Shown one piece after another: positions 12,236 through 23,597 of a DNA stretch of 64,000 nt. Source of the stretch: Posidonia oceanica (lineage: Eukaryota > Streptophyta > Magnoliopsida > Alismatales > Posidoniaceae). Within the stretch, counting starts at the first letter, position 1. Every line of letters begins with the position of its first letter. A model generated the notes under the pieces. The model saw only the letters and a list, made by a program, of their open reading frames with translations, searched no databases and was not told where the DNA came from. The DNA lies in assembly GCA_037176725.1 (NCBI GenBank), contig JAZBRS010000029.1:41488001-41552000 (forward strand). Direction: 5' to 3'. A program made the position numbers and the translations under genes.

Positions 12236-13721
12236 TGTAGATATCCCATTTTCGTATTTCCCAGAGTTCATAGAGGACAGGGACTTCTGAGGCACCAAAG
12301 ATCACATGTCTAAGGCTTAACAACACATTTTCTAGATCTTCCTTGATTTCTTCAAGCATCACTTGATCCTATCTTGACTCAGGTTGTTAGCTGTGGCAGA
12401 GCCAACTCACTCAGACTCGTGACAAGTCCGAGTACCCTGAATATCCTTTATTTCTACTCAGATTCGTGGCAGATTTGAGTTAATAGAGATGCTTTCGTGA
12501 TTTCATAAACTATCTGTAGTTTCCCGGCCTTCTATCTTGTTTCTCTAGCCAAAACTTGGAAAATAGGGCTGGAAATGACCTGAGCTTATTAGTTGCCAGT
12601 TGAGGAGGCAACCATCATAAGCGCCATTTAAGGAGGCGACTAAGACGGACGTCCTTCCAACAGGCGAGCTACTTTGTAGCCAACTGAGGAGGTGACCCAG
12701 ATAGGCGCCCCATCATCAGGTGACTATGGTAGACGTCATCAAAAGGGGCGACTAACAAGTCATAACCGCTCTAGCAGTTGCTTTTCCACGGTCAATTCCC
12801 ACTAACCCCTCAACCCTTAGGCGCCATCTCAACAGGCGACTAGACGGTTGCGGAACTGCCTCGGTCTTCCCCACGATCCTTGACCATTAGGCACTACTCC
12901 AACCGGCGACTAATGATCGTGGTTCCCGTCAACCGAATTTCTACGGTTTTCTCCACACTTTGACCAAGCGGTTGCTAGGTTTAGGCGCTGCTCCAACCGG
13001 TGACTCAAACTAACTGCCTTCTTTTCTAGAATTTTCTAAACTCCAACCATCCCTACACCCCTAGAGTCTATAAATAGACCCCTTAGGCCGGTGGTTTGAG
13101 GGTCGGAACTTTGGAGAGAGAAATTCCCCAATCGAAATTTTAGAGAGAGGCAAAGCCCTGTCCATTTTGTGAGCCACCTTCAGAGAGCTAGATTTTCAAT
13201 CCAGAAACTCTATCTCCTATCCTCAAGACGTCACCAACCTAAGCTTCTATCTTCGATCCCAGAGATCCTGAGCCAAGCCAAAGCTCCAACCGTGCCTCCA
13301 CTTCTACTCCACTGCAAACAGCACGAGGGTGAAGGGAGTATCTTCCAATCTTTTTATCTCATATTGCATTCCTTAGAATAGGACCCATAGCATATGCATG
13401 CGGGGAACAACCCCCAGTTAGTATTAGGTTTAATTGCTTATGTTATTTTCTATCTACTTTTATTAACATTTACTACACTTGAACTAATCTACATCTTTTA
13501 TTCTCATTTGTTTTGAAGGAAAGGAAATTCCTTACATAACATGAAGGAGCCGCTGGACGACATCCTACCGTCGATCCAGTGATTCGAGTACTCACAGCTT
13601 CATCATCTCCCCCCAGGTGTCTTGTCTACCCAAAGGCGAGTGGCGATCACAACAAAGCTGTCGACGTCGTGGAAGCGCCGTCATCTTCAACTTAAACCCC
13701 CCCCCCAAATCCACATCCACA
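12236..13721 (+). repeat. 3' LTR of element B (full length)
   Basis: About 1.49 kb, starting TGTAGATATCCC and ending CCACATCCACA, followed by the ATCCC duplication. It keeps the segment deleted from the 5' LTR. From about 12600 to 13010 it carries repeated pairs of AGGCGCC-like and AGGCGACT-like words about ten bases apart, for example around 12619-12645, 12695-12725 and 12815-12842. The TATA box is at 13069-13076. Confidence 0.92.
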
Positions 13722-13765
13722 ATCCCGAGCTTGGTCCCTCCTTCTCTCGCTTTGACTTCTGTTAC
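13722..13765 (+). other. Target duplication (ATCCC) and resumption of element H gag
   Basis: ATCCC at 13722-13726 is the right-hand duplication of element B. The sequence after it continues the H gag start broken at 4768. Joined conceptually, the two sides follow the element A sequence at about 25400-25460 (CGGAGGG... then CCCCTCC...CTCG). This confirms that B inserted into an older gag. Confidence 0.75.
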
Positions 13766-13848
13766 TGTAGACACCCCAGTTTTGCAGTCACACATTGGCG
13801 GATTTCTCCAGAAGTGTTAGCTCCAGGTTGCGACGAGGCATTACCCAT
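13766..13848 (+). repeat. Short plus-strand LTR start fragment
   Basis: It begins TGTAGACACCCC on the plus strand. It resembles the first 80 bases of LTRs E and D, sharing a TTTCTCCAGAAG / GCTCCAG-TTGC pattern with E. It is cut after about 80 bases by the minus LTR D. It is probably the beginning of an LTR that had inserted into element H. Confidence 0.5.
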
Positions 13849-16238
13849 TGTGACCGTCTTGGCGACGCGGGTACACGCTACCAAAGCTCGTGCGCGTGCC
13901 TGTCGAAGAGAGGGGCCACGGCTAATGGTGAATCCGAGGAGAACTCGACTCGAGGAAACACCAAAAAATAGAGAAATCAAAGAGAAAAGGAATAGTAAAT
14001 GGAGTTGCCACCTAGTCTATTTGTGAATCAGAAGATGAGGTAAACCAGGCATGGAAAACATGTAAAGGAATGCAAACATGCAAATCCAACCCAAGTAAAT
14101 GCGACACAAGGTCACTGCAGTCCAGAGAAAGGGCAAGGACTCATGTTACGCCCGAGAAAGTCGGTCTTTCTAACGTCATTCTGCTCAAGTGTGTGGATCA
14201 TGTAGGCATTAAGTGCTAAGTGAATGTTTGCTATCAAGCAAGATAGAACATGCCATGCGATGATACAAGAAGCAAATAAATGCAAGCAAACCGCAATAAA
14301 TGTTAAGGGAACAGTGGTGACTATTAAAAACATGCTTTGGAACCAACATCGGTAAAGAGGAGACCAAGATATAAGCAAAGTAAAACAAGGGACAGGTGCT
14401 CTGTCCACTGTCCAAGTCTCTGTGAAAAATGCAAGACCCCGACGTGAGACCCTCACGCAAGATCGGCATGCCAGACAAGCCTATTCGAACAGTTGACTTT
14501 CATCGCCAAATTGGGAGCCCATCTCGGTTCAAATCGATATGGAATCGATCGATTGACCGAGAGGGATGGTCCAGGAATACAAACATGCAAGTGGATTTGA
14601 CTGGGGACCTCTGAATCATCACCCCCACCTCTGTTTGGGTCATGGTCGGAGCTCGGAAGGTCGGCCGGCCATGGTGTGGACTGGCAACCTTTGGGGCATT
14701 CCTCGGCTCACGGGGGGCTACGAGGATGATTCAGGAAGAGGAAGGAAATGAGGAAGGCGATGGAAAACCAAACAACTCTTCCTCCCCGTCCTCCCATTTG
14801 TGCACCGAACTGAGGGTGTTCGGCCAGCCATTAAGTTGGCCTCGAGCACTCCTCTGTCCATCTAGGGCCTTAGGAAGGTTTAAGGAAGGAAGAGGATGGA
14901 TGGCGATGCCAAATGCAAGCAAGAAATAAAACTGAATTCCCCTCCCCATCCGCGTCGACCGTCGCCGGCGAGTTCAACTCCGGCGAGCCATGGCGTTGGC
15001 TGCGGACACAGAACATCGCCCCTATAGCACTGGTGAGCAAGAGGGAGGATCCAGGAGGTCGGATGGACGCAATGCGGGAGCGGGGAGGCTGCCGATTGTT
15101 CCACCTATGTCAGCCATATCGTGCCAGCCATCCGAGGCTAAGCCGGCCATTGAAGAGGCCAGGAACACACAGAGGCTTGCTGGAGCGCACTGAGGAATGG
15201 AGAGGAAGAAGAAGAGATAGAATGCAAGGGAAAAGGAGGCTCTGGCACCGGAGTCGGTCTGCCACACGCACAATGGCCAAAGGCCGCATGCGAGCCATCA
15301 ACCCACCATCGGAGGAAGACGAATCCCGCAAACAAATGCAAAATTCAATAGAGAAAACACAATTCGAAAGGGAAATTGAAACAAAAATGCAAGGAGGCAA
15401 CTCTACACTATTGGGATGAGTCAGATACCTGTGTGAAGCGTCGTCGATGTTCCTTTACCGAACGACGACTGTGGCTCCTCGGGAGGCGACGCTCGAAGGC
15501 GGCGGTGGATGGGAACGTTGGTCTCACACCAGTGGATGCTGTGAGAGGCCTGGGAGTAGGAGCTGGTGGCCTCTAGGTGGTGGCTAGGGACTTAAAGCGG
15601 AGCTTCCTTCACGGCAGAGGAAGGCCAGGAAACGAATTCTTGGCCGTTGGGTTGCTGGAGGTTGGAATTTGCCGAGCTCTGGGATGCAAGAGCAAGGAGT
15701 GTGAAGTGGAAAATGCCAAGGAGAACCAAGAGGAGCTTCTCGTTGGAGGAGGGACTGTTTTATAGGAGGAAGAAGACATGCAAGCTGTTGATTTGAAACG
15801 GATTTTGAGTTGGTTGGTTGGGATTTAAATGATAGGATTAGATTGGGATTAAGATTGGATGAGGGAGCATGATGGTCCAGGATCTCAAGGGCACAATCAC
15901 AGATCCATGCCAACCAATGGGAAGCAAGGAATCGGTGGTCCAAAAGTGAATGGACCACTTAATCCTTCCCCTGTCCCAGGACGACGCGAGAGCATTCCGC
16001 GAGAGCCCTATACAAGGGATGCTGGCTTGGATTTTGATCTTGTTTCTTGAGTTCTTGAGCCGTTAGTGGGCTTGGGCTTGTGGTGCTATGGTGTTTGGGT
16101 GGATTGGGGTGTGTTTGGGGTGTTTGGTCAAGTTTTGGTGGGTCTGGTTGAGTTTGATAGGTGGTGGGGTCCACCTTGACCGAGCATGCTCCTCTAAAGA
16201 AAACAGCCACAAATGACTATCAAAATGGGGTGTCTACA
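13849..16238 (-). repeat. LTR D (3' LTR of a minus-strand element)
   Basis: Read on the minus strand it runs from TGTAGACACCCC next to a polypurine tract, through a TATA box, to a 3' end aligned with those of the other LTRs. Near that end is the block with the GGCGAC / AGAAAG features shared by LTRs X and Y. At about 2.4 kb it is shorter than X and Y, and it lacks the GTTGGACGC modules of subtype Y. The end near 13849 is placed by comparison with LTR F and could be off by some bases. Confidence 0.7.
15758..15764 (-). promoter_or_regulatory. TATA box of LTR D
   Basis: Minus-strand CCTATAAAACAG lies about 475 bases from the LTR start. It matches the position and context of the TATA box in LTR E. 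Confidence 0.55.
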
Positions 16239-16254
16239 GATGCCCCTCCCTGAG
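16239..16254 (-). other. Polypurine tract of element D
   Basis: Minus-strand CTCAGGGAGGGGCATC sits immediately before the LTR terminus and matches the end of element B's tract. It identifies 13849-16238 as a 3' LTR and the region to its right as the end of a minus-strand internal region. Confidence 0.75.
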
Positions 16255-17740
16255 CGAGGCCAAGCGGACCAAGGCCGCTACTCAGGGTTGACTAGACACC
16301 CTGCCTGAAGTCGGTGGGTGGAATGTTGCTGTCGACGTAAGTCGCTTATCTGGTAGATGCATCGAAAGTCGTGACTCGTTGCCGCAATGCAAGTGCTGAT
16401 GCTGATGCTAGTGTTCATGTGCACTGAACTCTGCTAGGGGTATGCGTGCGAGTTCACGCGATGCTAGTGCATGCTATGCGGGTGATGCTGGTGTGCACTA
16501 AGCTCTACATGGCTCTAAGCGACGATGCTGATGCTGATGTGAACGCATGCTGAGCTCTACACGGCTCTAAGCAATGCCAAAGTGATGTATGTTGATGCTG
16601 ACTCTACTGGGGATGTATGCAGATGCATGAGGGCATGTAATGAAATGCGATGACCTACAATAATTGTTTATGACATGCGGTGCGATGCAATGGATGATGA
16701 CCTGATGGGCACATCGCCGGATAGTTAGGGTCATCGGCCCGAGATGAAGGAAAACACTGGGCATTATGATGGATGCTGTCTGAGTAGTTGGGGTTACTAG
16801 CCCGAGAAGAAAAGAAACGATACCTCAAGGCAGCAAAAATGATGCCCCTGGTATCGAAAAAGATACTAGGGGGCAGCCGAAGTGCTTCGAGCATCAAGAA
16901 AATGGCCAGACATTGTGACGAGTGTCAACCGAACAGTTAGGGCTGCTAGCCCGAAAGGCAAGGCGGGACACCGTCCATGCGGTATGGAGGTGCGCAAAAG
17001 GATAGCTTGTCCTCGTCCTTTTGGCACGAGGAAACAAGATAGGCGGGACTCCGTCCGTGCGGTATGGAGGTGCGCAAAAGGATAGCTTGTCCTCGTCCTT
17101 TCGGCATAAGGAAACAAGGTAGGTGAGACTCCGTCCGTGCAGTACAGAGGCGCGCAAAAGGATAGCCTATCCTTGTCCTTTTGGCATGAGGAAACAAGGT
17201 AGGCGGGATTCCGTCCATGCGGTACGAAGGCGTGCAAAAGGATAGCTTGTCCTCGTCTTTTTGGCACGAGGAAATAAGATAGGTGGGACTCCGTCCATGC
17301 GGTACGGAGGCGCGTAAAAGGATAGCTTGTCCATGTCCTTTCGACACGAGGAAACAAGGTAGGCGAGACTCCATCTCTACGGTACGGAGGTGTGCAAAAG
17401 GATAGCTTGTCCTTTCTACACAAGGAAACAAGGCAGGCGGGACTCCGTCCATGCGATATGGAGGCACACAAAAGGATAGCTTGTCCTCGTCCTTTCGGCA
17501 CAAGGAAACAAGGCAGGCAGGACTCCGTCTGTGCGATACGGAGGCACACAAAAGGATAGCTTGTCCTCGTCCTTTCGGCATGAGGAAACAAGGCAGGCGG
17601 GACTCCTCCGTGCGGTACAGAGGCACACAAAAGAATAGCTTGTCCTTGTCCTTTCGGTACAAGGAAACAAAGTAGGTGGGACTCCATCCGTGCGGTACAG
17701 AGGCGTGCAAAAGGTAGGGGCTAGTAGGTTCAGGACCTAC
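16255..17740 (-). other. 3' UTR of element D
   Basis: No coding sequence. Read on the minus strand it contains the 80-bp array, then a GATACCAGGGGCATC-type block near 16840-16875. Stem-loops of the form GGGCYRRTARCCC follow (around 16932-16953, 16785-16803 and 16718-16742), then TGCATG-rich sequence up to the polypurine tract. The same landmarks occur in the 3' UTRs of elements A (near 37170) and C (near 61150). The upstream side is cut by LTR F. Confidence 0.65.
16960..17715 (-). repeat. 80-bp tandem repeat array in element D 3' UTR
   Basis: About nine and a half units. The word GATAGCTTGTCC recurs at 17001, 17081, 17161, 17241, 17321 and 17401; related forms follow at 17475, 17555 and 17633. 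The spacing is therefore 80 bases, with one shortened unit. Each unit can fold twice: CTCCGT with ACGGAG, and CTTGTCCTCGT with ACGAGG..ACAAG. Units differ by scattered substitutions. The unit lacks stops in several frames, which creates long spurious reading frames on both strands. Confidence 0.9.
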
Positions 17741-18988
17741 TGTAGCGATCTCGGAGTTTGGATCGTCCATGCACGATGCCAAAGCTTGCGTGCACCGATC
17801 AGAATCAGGTTCACTATTAGCGAGTGTACCCAAGAAGGAAGACTTGACTCGAAAACACCAAAAAAGGGAAAAAAGAGAAAGATAAGACAAATTAGAGTCG
17901 CCACCATGTCTATTAAAGCAGGAGATAAGGAAAACCGGGGAAATGCATGGAAAACAAGCAAAACCAAGCAAAAGATGCAATGCAATGCAAATAAAATGAT
18001 ATGCAATGATGTGACTCGTGCCTAGGATGAGGGCAATATGGTCATTACGGGCCATGAGAAAGGGTAAGGACTCCTGTTACATGCGGGGAAGGTGTTAAGC
18101 ACCCCCGACACGCCCAAGGAATCGGTCTTTCTAGGCTTACGCTCGCTTATGAGGGATAATGCATGCTTTGAATGCCTAAGTGCCATGAATGCTTGCTAAA
18201 TGATGTGCCTGAATGCTTAAGTGCTAGGTATGCTGTGATTACATGCTCAAATGTGTGTTCTAAATGATGCGGTGCACAAGGAAAGTAAACATGCAATCTA
18301 TGTGCTCAGCAGCGCTGTCAATGTTCCGAACCGGGTGAACCCTAGTTCGTGAGAACTCCAGACAGTAAGCATCACTGTCCTAATGCAAATGCAGGCGATA
18401 AAATAAAATAGCTGTAAAGCCACGCAATGCAAGTGTACACGCAAAGGAGAAAAGGAGATAAGGGCAGAAAAGCCAAGTAAAACCACACAATGCAAGTGTG
18501 AAACAAGCAAAGGGGAAAGAAAACAAGGGCGTAAAAGCCTAATCTACATGCTCACAAAAACAGGGCACGAAAACAATGCATGCAGTGCAAGTGGATGATG
18601 TGTTGTAATTCAGATGGACTTATCTTGAGGATCTGAAGCCTGATCTGAGATAACTTTGGTTTAAATGAAAGATCATTCAATCAGGAAGACCTGGACAGTT
18701 AGATCGTGGAAATCCAACGATCTGATCAAAAGTTATTCAGGAATCAAGTCAGAAGGCTCAAGGGCCAGAAAAAGTGGTCTAAGCAGGGACCTAGGTGCAA
18801 ATTAGCCCTAAGTGTGTGCAAAATAGGGTGTATGCATGCAGAAGATGTCAAGGATGCTTGAATGGATGCAAGAATGCAATGTGCTATGATATGGGAGTGC
18901 AAATGCATGTAGAAATGCAATGCAGGGACCTAAATGTAATTTAGGAAAACTGTAGGGGCCTACATGCAAAATGTCCCTATATGCATGC
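17741..18988 (-). repeat. LTR F fragment (subtype X, minus strand)
   Basis: It is the reverse complement of the 3' quarter of LTR A. It shares the terminal TGTAG..., the ATCAGAATCAGGTTCACTAT block, the block around the TCTAGGCTTACGCTCGCTT word, and the region equivalent to the splice-donor site, here mutated to AAG/ATAAGT. The 3' terminus at 17741 directly abuts D 3' UTR with no primer-binding site, as for an insertion boundary. The rest of this LTR is cut off by element A at 18989. Confidence 0.75.
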
Positions 18989-21889
18989 TGTTGACACCCC
19001 ATTTTGATAGGCTAAATCAATGGGAATCTTCTGGTGGCTTCTGAACCCAAATCTAGGTCCAAACCTAAACATTTCCTCTCATCCTTCTTTTCAAATCAAG
19101 CCCAAACCTAACCTAGAATCACACCCACTTCCTGAACCCAAAAACTACTCAAAAACCATAGGAAAATCCATCCTTCCTAACCTAGAAAACCCACCTAAAA
19201 ACCCTTAGAAATTTCAAACCAAAACTACTCCCAAAAATCCTAGAAAACCTAGGTAAAACTACCCTTTTTCTACACCTCAAAATCCTTCCAAAACCTTCCA
19301 AAAATCTAACTTCAAACCATAGGTCCAACACTAGAGACCTTAGGCCACACACTCGCCAAATTTCACCTCTTTTTCAAACCTCTAACCCCTTCATTTCTCC
19401 AAATTATCCTTTTCTCTCTCCTAAATTATTCTTTTCTCTCTCCTCTCTCTCCTCCCTCTTATTCTCCTTCTTTTCACTCCATTCTCTCTCCTTTCCTTGC
19501 TTGGCTGTGGGTCCACCTTGTGCACCTCTCTTTTTTGTATTTTATTTATATTTTTATTTTATTTTTAGCTTATTCCTTTGGTTTTTTCTAATATTTATTT
19601 TCCTCTCACTCCTCTCTTTCTTCCTTCCTTCACCATTTCTTCCTTTTCTTTTTTCTTTTCCCTTTCTTTTCCTTTCTTCCACTAAATTCTTAAAAAACCT
19701 TTAAAAACCTTTAAAACTCTAAAACAAAAGAGAAACAAATCAAAATTCTAAAAAGAAATAATTAAAAACTTAAACAAACAATTAAAAACAAAAAACCTAA
19801 CTAAATCCAACTAAAAAAAGGAAATTAAGAATGCAATCTAAAAAAATACAAAACAAACAAAATAAAAAGCAATTAAAAAACAAAAAAAATAAAAATATAA
19901 TCAAAACAAACAAAAAAGCAAAAGCCCTTTTAAAAGTAACATAAAGCAAAACCTAGAAAAAAAAAGGGAAAAGGAAAAAGCAGCAATTAAGAAACCCTAA
20001 GATAAATAATTAAAAAACAAGTAACAAATCTAAAAGAAACAATAAAAAAACTTGAAACAATTTAAAAACACTTAATCAAAAACTTAACAAGAAAAACATA
20101 ACTTAAAAAACAATTAAAAAACTTAACAAACATTTAAACAAAATCAAAAAACAATTTAAAGAAAACTTAAATCATAAAAACTTAAATCAAAGATTAAAAC
20201 TCCTTCTAACCCTAATTAATTTAAAAACAATCTTTAAAAACCTAATTAAAAGTCCTAACTTAAAACAACTACTTTAAATTGTTTTCAACCCTTTTCATAT
20301 TTTTATTCTATTTTTATTTTAATTTTCTTCTTTTTTCTTCCCTTCCTTCCTCTTCTTTCTTTCTCCTTCCTTTTCTTTTTTACCTTTCTTTTTCCATTTT
20401 GCCGGCCCAGCCCACCAGCTGCTGCCTTCTTCTCTTCTTTCTTTCTTTCTTTCTTTTTTTCCTTTCATTTTTTCTCCTCCCGCACCAAGGCCCAGCCCAC
20501 AGCCTGCCTCCTGCCTTCCTCCTCTCCCACCCTTCTTCCTTTCTTCTTCCTTCTTCTTCTTCTGTTTCTTCCCGCGGCCAACCAACAGTTCTCCCTCCGT
20601 TTGAATCCGAATTTCCCTCGCCATCACTTCCACCTACAGCTCGCCTCCACTCTCTCTTCTCTCAGCGGCTTCTCTGGAGGCACTTACTACCTATCTTCTC
20701 GCCGGCCGCCCCTCATTTCAGCTCCAGTGCTCGCGCCGGTGGATTCAAACCACAACCCGCGCCAGCGTTCAAATTCTTCCTCCTGTTAAAACCAGAACCT
20801 TAGCCGCTCCTTCCACACCGTTTGTCACCCCCTGAAGGAGAGCATCTTGAGAGAGTGAATCCCTGCATTTCTCCTCCTTCTTCCTCTGCCCAAGATCAGA
20901 CCTCTTCCTCCTCTTCCTTTCCACTAATCCAGAGCCTTCACAGCCCAGCAAATCACTCCAAATCTATCCCCTAAATCCACCCAACTTCCAGCAATACGCC
21001 GTCGTCAACCCGTCTTCTTTGGCGAGCTCAGAGCCGGAATTGTCGCTCCAGCTGTAGAACGCCCCGTTGCCGATCGCCCAAGCTCTAGGGAGCTTCCAGG
21101 AGCACGGCCCTGTCCCCAGATTCCACCGGCGATGCTGATTTCGTCCGGTCAGCTTCATCCTGATCTGCAGACCTCTGTCGTCGTCTACGATCATCTTCAG
21201 GCCACGTCACTGCCCGTCGACGCCGCTCCGGTCTCTGCACGTCTCCGGCAAAGGCTCCTAGCCTCTCAGCGCCTCACCAGCAACCCGTCTCCTCCTCTCC
21301 GGCCACTGGTAGCGCTCTGCTACAGTGGCTTCTGTTTTCTTTCCATTACTGTGCCTTTATTTTTGTTTAGCTTGCTTATTTTGCCAACAATTGCATTTCT
21401 ATCTTGCATTTTTATTTATTTGCTTTCCAGTCCTGCCATCGTTTAAGAATCATTTAAATTTGAATTAAAACCATATGAAATTGCATGAAAAACCTAAAGA
21501 TCTGCTAATTTGCATGTTAATCCTCCTATTAAGTAAAAGCATTAAGTTTATTTTATTTCCAGCCCAGCATGTTTTTTTATTTACTTTTTAGTCCTCTGCA
21601 GTTACAGCTTTCTTTATTTTCTTTAATTTCCAGTCCTGCCATTTATTTTATTTGCATTATGGTCCTGCTGTAGTTCAAATAAGTTTTCTGATCTTTATTT
21701 TCCAGTCCAGTAGCTTTTTATTTTTGCATTTTAGTCCTGTGGTTGATAAAACTCATTTAATCTTCTGTTTTTTCCTTATTAAATTGCTTTTTAGTCCTCC
21801 AGTTTATTTTATTTGCTATTTAGTCCTTTGTCCAGTTCATCAACTCATTTAATTTCTATCTTTTTCTTACCGCATTGCATTTTCATCCC

Positions 21890-22350
21890 ATCTTTTCTGA
21901 TTTTTGCACTTTAGTCCATCATTTGCATGCACAGCATCATTTAAAAGCATGTTTTCCTTATAAAATTGCATTTTAGCCCCTGCATGTTTCAAAATTTCAC
22001 ATAGATCCTCTACATGTTTACAGAAATCATTTAAAAGCATAGTTTACCTTATAAAATTACATTTTAGCCCCTGCATGTTTCAAAATTGCTTTCCAATCCT
22101 CAGCATGTTTACAAAACTCATTTTTTCAGCATGTCTTCCTTATAAAATTGCATTTTAGCCCATGCATGTTTTAAAATTGCACATTAGTCCACTGTTTGCA
22201 TTCACAGACCATTTAAAAACACATGTTTTCCTTATAAAATTGCATTTTAGCCCCTGCAAGTTTCAAAATTGCATGTAAGTCCTCTATAAGTTTTCAAAGC
22301 TCATTTAAATGCATGTTTTACCTTATTAAATTGCATTTCAGATCCTGCAT
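21890..22350 (+). repeat. Degenerate tandem repeats inside LTR A
   Basis: Repeated units of roughly 100 bases built from CCTTATAAAATTGCATTTTAG, CCCCTGCATGTTTC and a TCATTTAAA word. At least four recognisable copies are present. The solo LTR at 46840-52676 has a shorter, more decayed version around 50400-50600. Confidence 0.6.
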
Positions 22351-22790
22351 TTTGTTTTATTTGCATCCAGACCCTCAACTTTTTAAAATCTTTGCATTTA
22401 GACCCCTAACTTTTCAAAATCCTTGCATTTAGGTCCTCAACTTTTTCAAAACTAGCATATAGGTCCTTAACTTTTCTGAAAAGTCATTCATAGGTCCTTT
22501 TTTGCATTTTTGCATGCATTGCACCCATGCATCATTGCGTTTGGCATCTCTGCACACACTTAAGTACTCCTAGCTCCCATGTACGTGGGAGGACCTGTTT
22601 TGCACACCCCTAGGATCTCTTTTACACTTAAATCCCTTCTTCTCCCCTGTTCTTGGCCTTTCTGCCTTGAAGCCTGCATATCTTCTGATCAGACCGCCGG
22701 ATCTTCACAACCAAGCTACCTGGACAACCCCAGTGGAGCGCGCTTCAATGCAGACCAAGCATTTCTCAGATCAGTCTTCAGATTTCCAAG

Positions 22791-22796
22791 GTAAGT
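22791..22796 (+). promoter_or_regulatory. Candidate splice donor in LTR A
   Basis: CCAAG/GTAAGT follows a conserved CTTCAGATTT block. The same place reads CCAAG/GTAAAT in the minus solo LTR (near 39950), AAATAAGT in the solo LTR near 51045 and AAGATAAGT in LTR F. A donor in the transcribed leader would allow removal of much of the long LTR-derived 5' UTR. Splicing is known in Ogre elements, but this particular site is my inference. Confidence 0.4.
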
Positions 22797-23597
22797 CCTC
22801 CTGAACTCCTGCACAGCATTCTTGCACATCATTTGCATTGCATGCATTGTTTTTGCCTTGCGCTTTCCCGAGCATGTAAACTAGGACCTCCTCTCTTTGT
22901 CTATCAACTCTATCTCCCTTTTTCGCGTACTCTCAGTGTTTTGGGTCGAGCTTCCCCTGGATTCACTGCTAATTGCGATTTTCTTCCCCCTTTTCCACGA
23001 TCCGATTGCACTGTGAGCTTTTGGCAGCGTGCGAGACACATCGTGGGACGGATTAGTGGGAAATAGTGACAGAACAGTGGTGATTCTTCCACTTGCTTCC
23101 GTTCCCCTTTGTAGGTCTTCACACCTACATTGTGTGGCCTTTAAACAGCATTCATTCTCACACTTACTCCGTTTGTTTCTCCTTGCTTCTCTTGCTCTTC
23201 CACTTTGCATCTGCATTTGCATGGCTTTATTGATGGTTTATTTCGCTTGCTTTGGCACCGTTTTGCATACCCACTTCGCTTTTGGCACTGTTTTGCGTGC
23301 TCACTTCTGTTTCTCGCACCGTTTTGCGTGTTTTATGCTGTTTTCTCTGCATGTCGCCTGCATTGCTTGGCTTTACCGATGTTTTGTTCTTTCGCCTGCA
23401 TTTGCATTTAGGGCAGTGATGCTTACTGCTTGGAGTTCTCAGGAACCAGGGTTCGCCCGGTTTGGAACACAGACAGCGTTGCTGAGCGCTTAGATTACAC
23501 GTTTAATTCCTTGCATTGCATTCCATCACTTAGAGCACACCTATGAGCATCTAATTAGGCATTCATGGCACTTAGGCATTCAAATCTGCATTTCCCT

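Larger units (their letters stand above)
4769..13721 (+). mobile_element. Element B: complete gag-only LTR retrotransposon (TR-GAG type)
   Basis: A complete insertion of about 9 kb bounded by ATCCC duplications. It contains a 5' LTR, candidate primer-binding site, leader, one gag gene, a long non-coding 3' part, a polypurine tract (AAGGAGGGGCATC) and a 3' LTR. I find no trace of protease, RT, RNase H or integrase in any frame between gag and the 3' LTR. Plant elements with this layout are known as terminal-repeat retrotransposons with gag (TR-GAG) and must borrow pol from an autonomous partner. The LTRs are close: I count 16 substitutions over about 640 aligned bases in their 3' parts, so B is younger than its surroundings. 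The 5' LTR lacks about 520 bases present in the 3' LTR. Confidence 0.88.

Noticed and set aside
16866..18055. Long minus-strand reading frames (273 and 369 codons) with a repeating PHGRSP / KDEDKLSFC pattern
   Set aside because: They are produced by the stop-free 80-bp tandem array read in rotating frames. There is no start context, domain or conservation beyond the array.
20319..20803. Reading frames rich in Phe/Leu/Ser or Lys/Glu in LTR A, and similar ones at 48435-48872
   Set aside because: Pyrimidine-rich low-complexity DNA gives open frames on both strands; not conserved as protein between the two LTRs.
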